NCBI GenBank assembly: GCA_963698885.1
Contig: CAVOSJ010000004.1
Coordinates: 186,001 to 250,000, forward strand
Reading direction: 5' to 3'
DNA length: 64,000 nt
From: JBARKJ01 sp963698885
GTDB lineage: Bacteria > Nitrospirota > JACRHJ01
Shown here: in pieces, positions 24,647-32,811 of the stretch
Position numbering within the stretch: the first letter of the stretch is position 1
How the letters are laid out: each line of letters starts with the position of its first letter
Translations under genes and position numbers: made by a program
Notes under the pieces: generated by a model
The model's database searches: none
What the model saw: the letters and a program-made list of their open reading frames with translations, nothing else
What the model was told of the DNA's origin: nothing

Positions 24647-25042
24647 ATGCCGACAACTAAAGAAATAATTAGCTATCGAAAAGAAATAACAAAAAAATAC
24701 GTGGAAAAGGGAATTGAAAGTTTTTTGGAAGGTGAAATTCTTGAGCTATTACTGGTATTATCGATCCCGAAAGGAGATATAAAGCCTTTAGCCGCCCAGT
24801 TGCTGCAACATTATAAAGAACTGAATAAAATACATGATGCGCCGCTAAGGGAGCTTTTAGAAATTCCCGGTATAAATATGCGAACTGCCATGTTCATTAA
24901 ACTCGCCAAAGAATGTTCGGAATATTCTCTTAGGCAGAAAGCAAAGAAAAAAGTCTTGCCCAGATGCAACGTGGACGTAATCAATTACTGCCGCATAACG
25001 ATGTCGGGAATAAGGGACGAAAACTTTACAACTTTTTTTTAG
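24647..25042 (+). pseudogene. Truncated RadC-like protein
   Basis: The 131-residue product starts at an ATG with GGAGA upstream. It matches the N-terminal part of RadC/UPF0758 proteins: a helical start, LLVLSIPKGDIKPLAAQLLQ, then the helix-hairpin-helix LLEIPGINMRTAMFIKLAKE. It stops at the beginning of the JAB/MPN metalloprotease-like domain. The stop falls at a T8 run; one more T would add LDVQGEVIND before another stop, so the catalytic domain is missing either way. RadC genes are common on mobile elements. AT-rich like the lux pair, it is probably part of the same island. Confidence 0.65.
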
Positions 25043-25080
25043 ATGTTCAGGGGGAAGTGATAAATGATTGAATTAAAAAA

Positions 25081-25101
25081 GGGCAGCCGAAAAGGCCGCC
25101 C
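25081..25101. terminator. Bidirectional terminator closing the island
   Basis: A GGGCAGCC/GGCCGCCC stem with a GAAAA loop is flanked by A6 and T6. It can end both the radC-like gene and the minus-strand thioredoxin-like gene. Confidence 0.75.
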
Positions 25102-25128
25102 TTTTTTAATTTTACCGAGTGGTAGGTT

Positions 25129-25731
25129 TTATGCGGCGCGCAGGCCTTCGATGTTCTCCTTTGACCATACCGACGCCTTTATCGTCCATACGCTGTCCGG
25201 GTACATACCTCTCAGACGCTCGTAAGCGTCCGTGAGCTTTGAAGGGTCTTCCGAAGCCCTGTACCTGGCGACCCCGGCATAATATGCGGCCTTAGGCGCC
25301 TGGTCCGTATTCCGGAAATTATTTTCCACCTTATCGAATAACTCTTCGGCCAGTAAGTAATCCTTCTTCTTCAGGGCTATCCTTCCCCTTCCCATGTCGA
25401 GGTGCGCCAGGAATGGGCCCTCCGGCAGGAACCCCTCCCACCGCTCGTTCTCCAGCCCCGACTCGTCAGCTATTATAAAGGTCGGCGTCCATTCGACGTT
25501 ATAGGCCTCTACCTCGCGCCCCCTCTCCGATGTCTCAAGGAGCACCGGGACGAAACCCGCCTTTATCGCATCCGCCACGTCATCACGGCTAAGCACCCTG
25601 TTAAACGTATTGATGCAGCCAGTGCAGTACTTGTAGTGGAAGAACAGCAGAACAGGCTTGCCGGACCTCTTCGCCGTCCTCTTTGCCTCCTCCAGGTCTT
25701 CTATCCAGGGAATATCTTTTTCGACTGCCAT
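25129..25731 (-). CDS. Thioredoxin-fold protein with C-terminal TPR-like region
   Basis: The N-terminal thioredoxin-like domain contains KPVLLFFHYKYCTGCINTFN, so the redox motif is CTGC, and the cis-Pro region VEWTPTFIIAD. The domain is cytoplasmic, as no signal peptide is seen. The C-terminal part (DYLLAEELFDKVENNF, AAYYAGVARYRASED) looks like TPR hairpins. I choose the second ATG (MAVEKDIPW) because GGAGG is seven bases upstream; the first is only one base away. It lies directly downstream of rubrerythrin and may share its transcript, which fits oxidative stress defence. Confidence 0.8.
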   Translation of the reverse strand: MAVEKDIPWIEDLEEAKRTAKRSGKPVLLFFHYKYCTGCINTFNRVLSRDDVADAIKAGFVPVLLETSERGREVEAYNVEWTPTFIIADESGLENERWEGFLPEGPFLAHLDMGRGRIALKKKDYLLAEELFDKVENNFRNTDQAPKAAYYAGVARYRASEDPSKLTDAYERLRGMYPDSVWTIKASVWSKENIEGLRAA

Positions 25732-25772
25732 CTTCATACCTCCAGCGCTTTTTGCCCCTCTTTGTAATTATA

Positions 25773-26267
25773 TCATTCCACGCGCAGGAATTGGCCGTGC
25801 TCCGCCCCGCAGATCGGACATTTCTTAGGCGCCTCACCCATGACGGTATTTCCACAGACCGAGCAGACGTAAAAATCCTCAGAGGGCGCGGCTACGGACA
25901 TTTCTTTAAGCGCTTCCTGGAAAAGGCCGGCGTGTATCTGCTCCACCTGGTTTGCGACGTTGAAGCTCCACCTGGCTTTTTTAGCCCCCTCGGAGTCCGC
26001 CTCGCTGATGAAACCGGGATACATCTTCGTGAACTCGAAGGTCTCGCCGTTTATCGCCTCTTTCAAATTTTCAGTCGTGCTTTTTATGCCCTCCAGCACA
26101 CCCAGATGGTTGTGCGCGTGCACCGTCTCCGCCGCCGCGGCCGCCCTGAAAAGCTTCGCTATCTGCGGAAAGCCCTCCTCGTCCGCCTTCTTCGCAAATG
26201 CCAGATATTTTCTGTTCGCCTGAGATTCGCCCGCGAATGCCGCCTTCAAATTATCCTGAGTTGCCAT
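25773..26267 (-). CDS. rbr: Rubrerythrin
   Basis: This 164-residue non-heme iron peroxidase protects anaerobes from hydrogen peroxide. The ferritin-like diiron domain carries the ligand Glu residues in FAGESQANRKYLAF, AAAAAETVHAHNHLG and VANQVEQIHAGLF. The C-terminal rubredoxin-like site is YVCSVCGNTVMGEAP with KCPICGAEHGQF. Family length is slightly short. The ATG follows an AGGAGGA site. The rubrerythrin and the thioredoxin-like gene are in tandem. Presence of this enzyme supports an anaerobic or microaerophilic lifestyle. Confidence 0.93.
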   Translation of the reverse strand: MATQDNLKAAFAGESQANRKYLAFAKKADEEGFPQIAKLFRAAAAAETVHAHNHLGVLEGIKSTTENLKEAINGETFEFTKMYPGFISEADSEGAKKARWSFNVANQVEQIHAGLFQEALKEMSVAAPSEDFYVCSVCGNTVMGEAPKKCPICGAEHGQFLRVE

Positions 26268-26440
26268 ATCTTTATCCTCCTTTTAGGTTGTAATGCCGAC
26301 GTGTGATGTGTTAAGAATTTCTATTAATATTAGCAGAGGCGCCGTGGTTTGGCAAGGACGGGGAGTTTCTTGTAGACCTCAGACTTCGAGCATCTTTTTC
26401 ATCCCGTGCTCGCAAGTATGACATTCCAGACTTCGTACCG

Positions 26441-27715
26441 CTACGACCTTTTCAGCGCCCTGGCGCCGATGTCTTTTCTGTAGTGCATGCCGTCGAATTT
26501 TATTTTGGAGATAGCCTCGTACGCGCGGGATATCGCCTCGGCCACGTCCTTGCCGATGGCCGTAACCCCAAGAACGCGCCCGCCGTTGGTTACCACATGG
26601 TCGTCCCTGTCCGCCGTCCCGGCGTGGAAGACCATCGCGTCCTGGACTTTCGCGGCCTCTTCAAGCCCGTGTATGGGCGTGCCCTTCTGGTACTCGCCTG
26701 GATAACCCTTGGACGCCGCGACGATGCATACCGCCGCTTCGTCCTTCCAGCCTACCATTTCCGGCGTGAGGCGCTTCTCCGCGCAGGCCAGCATGATATC
26801 GACCAGGTCGCCGTCCAGTCTCATCAAGAGCGGCTGGGCCTCCGGGTCGCCGAAACGGACGTTGAACTCCAGCACCTTCGGCCCCTCCTCGCCTATCATC
26901 AGCCCGGCGTACAGGACGCCCCGGTACGGGATCCCTTCCTGCTTCATCCCGCGCACCGCCGGGTACATCACCTCGCGCATCACGCGCTCCTGCAACTCCG
27001 GCGTAACAACCGGCGCGGGAGAGTACGCGCCCATCCCTCCGGTGTTGGGGCCCTTGTCGCCGTCGAAGACGCGCTTGTGGTCCTGCGAGGACGCCATCGG
27101 CACGACCGTCTCGCCGTCCGTGAACGCCATGAACGAGGCCTCCTCCCCTTTAAGGCACTCCTCGATTACGACGCGGTTCCCGGAGTCCCCGAACGCCTTC
27201 TCGCGCATGATGAGATTTACCGCCTCGACGGCTTCCTCTACCGTGGCGGCCACGATTACGCCCTTGCCGGCGGCAAGCCCGTCCGCCTTCACGACTATCG
27301 GCGCGCCCTTCATCCTTATGTAGCCCTCCGCCTCGATGGGCGAGTAGAAGACTTTATATTCGGCGGACGGGATGTTGTAGCGCCTCATCAGTTCCTTGGC
27401 GAATACCTTGCTCCCCTCCAGCTCCGCCGCGGCCCTTGACACCCCGAATATCTTCTTCCCCTCCTTCTCGAAGAGGTCGGCTATCCCCAGAGTCAGCGGC
27501 GCCTCCGGCCCCACGACGGTCAGGTCTATGCCTTCGAACTTCGCGAAGTTCAGGAGGTCGTGGACCCGGTCGGACTTTATGTTCACGCACTCGGCCATCT
27601 TCCCTATGCCCGCGTTACCCGGCGCGCAGAATATCTTCCTGACTTTGCGGCTCTGGGCGATCTTCCACACCATCGCGTGTTCTCTTCCCCCACCGCCGAC
27701 TACAAGGACTTTCAT
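26441..27715 (-). CDS. purD: Phosphoribosylamine-glycine ligase
   Basis: This cytoplasmic ATP-grasp enzyme catalyses the second step of purine synthesis, joining glycine to phosphoribosylamine. The 424 residues begin MKVLVVGGGGREHAMVWKI. Also visible are the GPEAPLTLGIADLF region, the ATP-grasp core (PIVVKADGLAAGKGVIVA), the QDHKRVFDGDKGPNTGGMGA signature, and EFNVRFGDPEAQ. The frame is intact. In many genomes purH and purD are adjacent; here purH lies upstream on the same strand, but a low-GC insertion of about 1.4 kb separates them. Confidence 0.95.
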   Translation of the reverse strand: MKVLVVGGGGREHAMVWKIAQSRKVRKIFCAPGNAGIGKMAECVNIKSDRVHDLLNFAKFEGIDLTVVGPEAPLTLGIADLFEKEGKKIFGVSRAAAELEGSKVFAKELMRRYNIPSAEYKVFYSPIEAEGYIRMKGAPIVVKADGLAAGKGVIVAATVEEAVEAVNLIMREKAFGDSGNRVVIEECLKGEEASFMAFTDGETVVPMASSQDHKRVFDGDKGPNTGGMGAYSPAPVVTPELQERVMREVMYPAVRGMKQEGIPYRGVLYAGLMIGEEGPKVLEFNVRFGDPEAQPLLMRLDGDLVDIMLACAEKRLTPEMVGWKDEAAVCIVAASKGYPGEYQKGTPIHGLEEAAKVQDAMVFHAGTADRDDHVVTNGGRVLGVTAIGKDVAEAISRAYEAISKIKFDGMHYRKDIGARALKRS

Positions 27716-28184
27716 TAAACCTCCAGAATTAAAATAAAAACTAAGAAAGCTGGTCTTTGTTTATTAGTTTCATTACAGAATAGCTTTCATACGTCGCAGG
27801 ATAGTTTTTTATCTCCGATTCAATTTTTTTCATGCACAGTTCTGATGATCAATTTTGCGTTGGAACTTTTCCAAACCAATACTATTTTACTGTTGTTTTT
27901 TATAGATGCCAGAGTAGTTGCCTGAATCTTCCTAAAAAGCAGGATTCAATATGTGTCACCGACAAAAGAAAACATCTGAACAAGGCGGTCGAAACAAGTT
28001 CCAATGGAAAAGGCGCGGGATGATTTTAATCGCTCTCGAGCCTGTCCAATGTTGTTGAAACCACTTCTGGAAATTTTCTTTATTAATCTTAGCTATCTCT
28101 CTGTCTTAGGGTTGGCTTACGATAGCAATCAAGTCCTTTGTTTAAATTCTATCGATGGCTATTGGGTTCATAGGGTTTGCCTAA
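27716..28184. other. AT-rich spacer without a convincing gene
   Basis: This is the downstream part of the low-GC insertion between purH and purD. Small plus-strand frames at 27832-28023 and 28004-28222 lack ribosome sites and protein-like composition. It may hold decayed remnants related to the adjacent endonuclease gene, but I recognise nothing specific. Confidence 0.4.
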
Positions 28185-28884
28185 TTATAATATTACTCCC
28201 CCACCAAAAGCATAGGATATAAAGTTTCCTCGCTGGCTCATATACTGCCCCTTGTTCCTTCATCTCTTTTAGATATTATAAACTGCCGATGTATATTTCC
28301 TTCTAAAATCAATTTCCGGCAAAATAATTCATATCTTTTTGCGTATGAGCTTTTTTGAATTCAGGGAATACTTCAAAGTGAGGCTCAAATGATTTTACAG
28401 GTCTCTGTGATAGCTTCACAATCCTCTAAAATAATCAATAGCCGACCCAAGGTTGGGGGGAGGCCTTGAATGCTCCCTCTCTATAAGCAGTCCATAAATC
28501 TTCGGAACTGCCTAAAGCCTCTTCTGTCCTGTTATTAAAATTATTACCGAAGGAAGGGCCGACTTGAGATTTGACTTCGATGGCGGCAATTAAGCTACCG
28601 TCCTTAACTATTGCTAAATCCCATTGCTTCTCAGCTCTAAAATAGCCTGGCAGTTGAATACATGTTTTTTCGAAAATATGTTTCCCTTCAAAGCCGTTTG
28701 AACAGATCGCATCTTTAATTATTTTTACAAAGCCGTCCATCTGTGCGCCGCCAGTAACTTCGCATCTGGCGCCCTGGTCCGCCTTCCCTTCCGTCTTTTG
28801 TTTTGCCCCCTGTTTTAAGCGGGTTATCCAAAAATGCTGGACTGCTTCGGAAAGCATTTTATCGACTTCTCTTCTATCCATCAT
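28185..28884 (-). pseudogene. XhoI/PaeR7I-type restriction endonuclease, decayed by frameshifts
   Basis: The first frame (149 residues) contains CIQLPGYFRAEKQWDLAIVK, LIAAIEVKSQVGPSFGNNFN and DLWTAYREGAFKASPQPWVG. This fits PD-(D/E)XK type II endonucleases of the XhoI/PaeR7I family, with D and ExK as the metal site. The reading continues in other frames: LIILEDCEAIT, then RPVKSFEPHFEVFPEFKK and KRYELFCRKLILEG, as in the family's C-terminal half. At least three shifts occur (near 28435, 28405 and 28230). No partner methyltransferase is visible nearby. The sequence is AT-richer than purD and purH on either side. Confidence 0.7.
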
Positions 28885-28968
28885 TATTTATTTACCCCGA
28901 TAGTGCTTGACACTGACGCTCGGTTCGTTCTATTTACTTCCCGGCAGGCTCTATGCTATCATAAAAAA

Positions 28969-29125
28969 ATGAAGAAATCTCTGGCTGAAACTAACCCTTA
29001 CCTTAAAAAAACCCAAGCTCTACTGCGAGGCGCTGGATATTAATGTCCGCTCTTCTTCGGCAATCGAAGGAATCCGCCTGCCTCGCAAACCCGCCAAATC
29101 CAAAAATAGCAAAAAGCACGTTTGA
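28969..29125 (+). CDS. Small SSSAIEG-type protein, one-base insertion
   Basis: Read directly, the frame stops after 24 residues. If the A7 run near 29003-29009 is taken as A6, the product is 51 residues: MKKSLAETNPYLKKPKLYCE, then VRSSSAIEGIRLPR and a Lys-rich tail. This layout (NPYL near the start, SSSAIEGI in the middle) recurs in small uncharacterised bacterial proteins often encoded near toxin-like genes; I recall the pattern but not a function. The length of 157 nt is exactly one base over 52 codons, which fits an insertion error. It converges with purH. Confidence 0.55.
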
Positions 29126-29151
29126 GGACGGAAATTCCGCCCTGCATCATC

Positions 29152-30810
29152 CTAATGCCTGAAATGCCTCATGCCGGTGAACACCATCGCTATGCCGTAT
29201 TCGTTCGCGGCGGCGATTACCTCGTCGTCCTTGATACTGCCGCCCGGCTCGATTATCGCCGTGACGCCGTGCTTCGCGCACTCGTCTATGCCGTCTCTGA
29301 ACGGGAAGAACGCGTCCGACGCCAGCACCGCGCCCTTGGTCGGGAACTGCGCCTTCATCGCGCCTAAGCGTGTACTGTCCACTCGGCTCATCTGGCCCGC
29401 GCCGATGCCTATGACGTGCGTGCCGTATGAGTAAACTATTGCGTTTGATTTAACGTGCTTCGCTACCTTCCACGCGAACGCCAGGCCCTTGTATTCTTCC
29501 GCTGTCGGCTTGCGTTTCGTGACCACGGGCAGTTTTTTGATGTTCTCGATTTTCCCCATGTCCCAGTCCTGGACTATCATCCCGCCTACGACGCGCTTGA
29601 TGTCGAAGCTGCGCCTTGTCCCGCTGTTTATATCCACGTCACCAAGGCTAAGGAGCCGGATTGCCTGCTTCTTTTTGAAGAGCTTCAGCGCTTCACTATC
29701 GAACCCCGGCGCGATTACCACTTCGACGAACGTGGACGTTATCTCGCGCGCGGTCTCCGCGTCCACCTTGCGGTTGAACGCAAGCACGCCTCCGAAAGCG
29801 GATACCGGGTCTATCTCGCGCGCCTTGACGTACGCCTCCCAGAGGTTCGGGTCCGTGGCCACGCCGCAGGGGTTGTTGTGCTTCACTATTACTGCCACCG
29901 GCTCATCGAACTCCTTTGCCAGGCCCAGCGCTGAGTTCGCATCGAGGAAGTTGTTGAACGACATCTCCTTGCCCTGTATCCGGCATGCGGTGGCGACGGA
30001 GGGTTCCGTCAGGAGCGGCTCCCTGTAGAACGCGCCCTTCTGGTGCGGGTTTTCGCCGTACCTCAAGTCCTGCGCCTTGATGAGCGGCAGGTCGTAGAAC
30101 ATCGGGAACTCGCTCTCAGCCTCTCCCAGATGCGAAAACATGGAAGGCACTATTGAAGGGTACGCCTTGCCCTTTGCCGGTTTCATCTCCTTTTTGTGGA
30201 AGAGCGGGTATTCGGTCTCAATTGCCCCTGCCGCGATAAAGAAGCTCGATATCATAGAGTCGTATTTCGCGGTGTGCAAGTATGCCTTCGCGGAGAGCAT
30301 GAACCGCGTCTTCGGCGTTACATCCCCTTTGTTCATCTCGGCTATCACGAGGTCGTAGTCGGAAGGCTCGACGATTACCACCACGTCGTTAAAGTTCTTG
30401 GCCGCGGAACGCACCATCGCCGGGCCGCCGATGTCTATGTTCTCTATCGCGTCCTCAAATTTCGTGTCCGGTTTTTTTATCGTCGCCTCGAACGGATAGA
30501 GGTTCACCACCACCATGTCGATAGGCTCGATGCCGTGCTCCTTCATCTGGGCAATGTGCGCCTTATTTCCGCGTATCCCCAGTATCCCGCCGTGGACCTT
30601 CGGGTGCAGCGTCTTCACGCGCCCGTCCAGCATCTCCGGGAAGCCGGTGTACTCCGACACGTCCGTGACCTTCACCTTCGCGTCCCGGAGCGCCTTTGCA
30701 GTGCCACCCGTGGACAGTATCTCCACGCCCATCTTCCTCAGTTTCCTGGCGAACTGGACGACCCCGGTCTTGTCGGACACGCTGATGAGCGCGCGCTGTA
30801 TTTTGGACAT
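29152..30810 (-). CDS. purH: Bifunctional AICAR transformylase / IMP cyclohydrolase
   Basis: This cytoplasmic enzyme performs the last two steps of IMP synthesis. The N-terminal cyclohydrolase domain (residues 1-200) has SVSDKTGVVQFARKLRKMG, the STGGTA motif, PEMLDGRVKTLHPKVHGGIL and the MVVVNLYPF strand. The C-terminal transformylase domain has LRYGENPHQKGAFY, KHNNPCGVA and SDAFFPFRDGIDECA. The 552 residues include an insertion between domains (SSFFIAAGAIETEYPLFHKK). The frame is intact. The GAGG-type site before the ATG is good. It starts 12 bases after the M16-like lipoprotein gene on the same strand. Confidence 0.95.
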   Translation of the reverse strand: MSKIQRALISVSDKTGVVQFARKLRKMGVEILSTGGTAKALRDAKVKVTDVSEYTGFPEMLDGRVKTLHPKVHGGILGIRGNKAHIAQMKEHGIEPIDMVVVNLYPFEATIKKPDTKFEDAIENIDIGGPAMVRSAAKNFNDVVVIVEPSDYDLVIAEMNKGDVTPKTRFMLSAKAYLHTAKYDSMISSFFIAAGAIETEYPLFHKKEMKPAKGKAYPSIVPSMFSHLGEAESEFPMFYDLPLIKAQDLRYGENPHQKGAFYREPLLTEPSVATACRIQGKEMSFNNFLDANSALGLAKEFDEPVAVIVKHNNPCGVATDPNLWEAYVKAREIDPVSAFGGVLAFNRKVDAETAREITSTFVEVVIAPGFDSEALKLFKKKQAIRLLSLGDVDINSGTRRSFDIKRVVGGMIVQDWDMGKIENIKKLPVVTKRKPTAEEYKGLAFAWKVAKHVKSNAIVYSYGTHVIGIGAGQMSRVDSTRLGAMKAQFPTKGAVLASDAFFPFRDGIDECAKHGVTAIIEPGGSIKDDEVIAAANEYGIAMVFTGMRHFRH

Positions 30811-30822
30811 ATAAAGCCTCCT

Positions 30823-32187
30823 TTATTTACTTTCAGGGACTATGGCGCTTAACGTATAATTTCCTTCCCCCAGATATTTCTGCGCGGCGCGCCTGACTTC
30901 TTCAGCCGTCACGCCCTTTATGCCCTGTATGTACTGTCCGGGGTCCCCTCCCCCGTATACCGTGGCCCAGTACCCAAGCGCGTATGCCTGGCCTTCGGCA
31001 GTCTCGCAGCTTATCAAGTTAGCGGCGGCTATCGTCCTTTTCGCACGGTCAAGCTCAGCCTCGGGCACGTACTCGTCCTTGAGCCGGTTTACCTGCTCCA
31101 GGACATCATCCCGGAACTGCGCGATGTTATCCGGGCCCATGCGCGCCTGCACCGCCATTAGACCCGGCTCCCGGAGCGGAAACGTCTCCGTCTTTATACT
31201 GTACACGATGCCCTGCCTCTCGCGGAGTTCCATATACAGCCTGCTCCCTCTGCCGCCGCCCAGGATGGCGCCCAGAACTTCCAGGGCGTATATGTCCGTG
31301 TCCCTGGCCGAGCATATATGCCAGCCGAGTTCCGCATACGCGAGCTTCACGGGCATTTCAAGCTCGGAGCGACGTGTAACAGCCTGGCAAATTTCCCCGC
31401 AGGGAGCCGCCGGTATCACGCTAGCTGGCGTCATGGCGCCGAAGGTGTTTTCTATCTTCGCTTTTACCTCCAGCGCGTCCACTCCGCCCACCACCACAAC
31501 CGTCATGTTCGAAGGGACATACGCGCCCTGGTAGAATTCCAGTAAATCCTCCCGCTTGAACGAGTTAACGTTATCTGCCGGACCCGTGACAGGATTTTTA
31601 TACGGGTGGACATAATAAGCGGCGGCGAAGAGATTTTCCGCCAGTTTAGTCTCCGGCGCGCGCGCCCTCTGCGCCGTCTCCAGGAGGATTACCCGCCTCT
31701 GCTCCTCCATCCGCGCTTCATTAAAGGCCGGATTTGCAACCATGTCGAAGAGTATTTCTTCCGCCCTCTTCCAGCCGCCGTTAAAGGATTCCTGGCCGGG
31801 GATAGTCGCCGCGAAATAGCTGAAGTCTTGAGAGGTATGCGAGGAGAGCCTGCCGCCGCTGCCCTCAAGGTACTGCTGCGCCTTGCCCGGCGGGACGTGG
31901 AGAGAACCGGTAAGGAGCATACGCTCCACGAAATGCGCCATACCCTGCTTGCCCTTCGGGTCGGAGCCGCTTCCGCCCGGCACCCATACCTGAATGGAGG
32001 TCGGGGCGTTTTTGCCGGTCTCTTTAACCAGCAGATGAATCCCGTTCGGGAGCTGGCAGGCCCATATTTCATTTTCGCGGACTTTCGGAGCGGCACGGCC
32101 AACCGTTGTGCCCGTGGTTGCGCACCCGGCGGCGGTGATAGTCAGAATAGTCAGCGAAATTAGCAGAAATAGCAGTTTTGTTCTCAT
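30823..32187 (-). CDS. M16-family lipoprotein with degenerate zinc site
   Basis: Residues 1-21 are a lipoprotein signal (lipobox TAAGC). The rest is an M16 (insulinase/mitochondrial processing peptidase) fold: an N-terminal LPNGIHLLVKETGKNA strand, the middle YVPSNMTVVVVGGVD and the late GGGRGSRLYMELRERQGIVY. The metal motif HXXEH reads HFVER, so the second zinc histidine is Arg and proteolysis is unlikely. It is probably a non-catalytic partner or chaperone-like subunit at the outer or inner membrane. The intact M16 pair at 40301-43121 could supply an active partner. The frame is complete at 454 residues. Confidence 0.85.
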   Translation of the reverse strand: MRTKLLFLLISLTILTITAAGCATTGTTVGRAAPKVRENEIWACQLPNGIHLLVKETGKNAPTSIQVWVPGGSGSDPKGKQGMAHFVERMLLTGSLHVPPGKAQQYLEGSGGRLSSHTSQDFSYFAATIPGQESFNGGWKRAEEILFDMVANPAFNEARMEEQRRVILLETAQRARAPETKLAENLFAAAYYVHPYKNPVTGPADNVNSFKREDLLEFYQGAYVPSNMTVVVVGGVDALEVKAKIENTFGAMTPASVIPAAPCGEICQAVTRRSELEMPVKLAYAELGWHICSARDTDIYALEVLGAILGGGRGSRLYMELRERQGIVYSIKTETFPLREPGLMAVQARMGPDNIAQFRDDVLEQVNRLKDEYVPEAELDRAKRTIAAANLISCETAEGQAYALGYWATVYGGGDPGQYIQGIKGVTAEEVRRAAQKYLGEGNYTLSAIVPESK

Positions 32188-32347
32188 CTAATCCTGTTTC
32201 CTTTACCTTAATTACTACGCAAGAAAAGTTCCGCCCCGGATATTAACATATAGTGTTTTTTTGGGCAACAACGAAACATGCCGGAAGCTTGACACGGCAT
32301 TAGCCGGGTATATAATATATAAATAAGTAAAAACAAAGGGTTTTTTA

Positions 32348-32767
32348 ATGTCCAAGCGGTATGAGATATTCGGGACGACCGCGGACGTGGGAGTTACGTC
32401 CCATGGGAGCACATTGCCCGAGGCCTTCGAGGCGCAGGCACAGGGGATGTTCGACGTGATGGCGGAGCTTGACCGCGTCCAGGCGAAAGAGGAGTTTACC
32501 GTCGAGGCGGACGGGGCCGACGACGAGGTGCTGCTGGTGGCTTTTTTAAATGAGCTTCTGTTTTTATTCGATGCGAAGCGTGTCTTGCTGAAAGAATTTC
32601 ATGTCACCGAAATAGGCGGCGGGAAGCTGAAGGCCGTCGCAAAGGGCGAGGAGATAGACCTTACCCGGCACGTGATAAAGACGCCGGTGAAGGCGGTGAC
32701 ATATCATATGCTGAAGGTGGAACGGACGCCGGAAGGATATAGAACAGTCGTCGTGTATGACATATGA
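32348..32767 (+). CDS. Archease, RtcB activator
   Basis: The 139-residue cytoplasmic protein belongs to the archease family, which helps RtcB form its guanylated intermediate. Recognisable features are EIFGTTADVGVTSHGSTLPE at the N-terminus, ELLFLFDAKRVLLKEF in the middle and KTPVKAVTYHMLKVE near the C-terminus, with acidic metal-binding residues (TADVG Asp). It lies 45 bases before rtcB in the same direction, the usual pairing. AAAGGG precedes the ATG. Confidence 0.92.
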   Translation: MSKRYEIFGTTADVGVTSHGSTLPEAFEAQAQGMFDVMAELDRVQAKEEFTVEADGADDEVLLVAFLNELLFLFDAKRVLLKEFHVTEIGGGKLKAVAKGEEIDLTRHVIKTPVKAVTYHMLKVERTPEGYRTVVVYDI

Positions 32768-32811
32768 CGCCCAACCGGGAGTGAGCCTGATATAACCGGG
32801 CGAAGGAAATT

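Noticed and set aside
26483..27439. 318-codon plus-strand frame
   Set aside because: Antisense to purD, Arg/His/Val-rich shadow.
27832..28222. Two short plus-strand frames in the AT-rich spacer
   Set aside because: No ribosome site, no recognisable domain, and such frames are expected by chance in AT-rich DNA.
28435..28437. In-frame TGA in the endonuclease read as selenocysteine
   Set aside because: The continuing family sequence is in another frame, so this is a frameshift, not recoding, and no Sec insertion structure is apparent.
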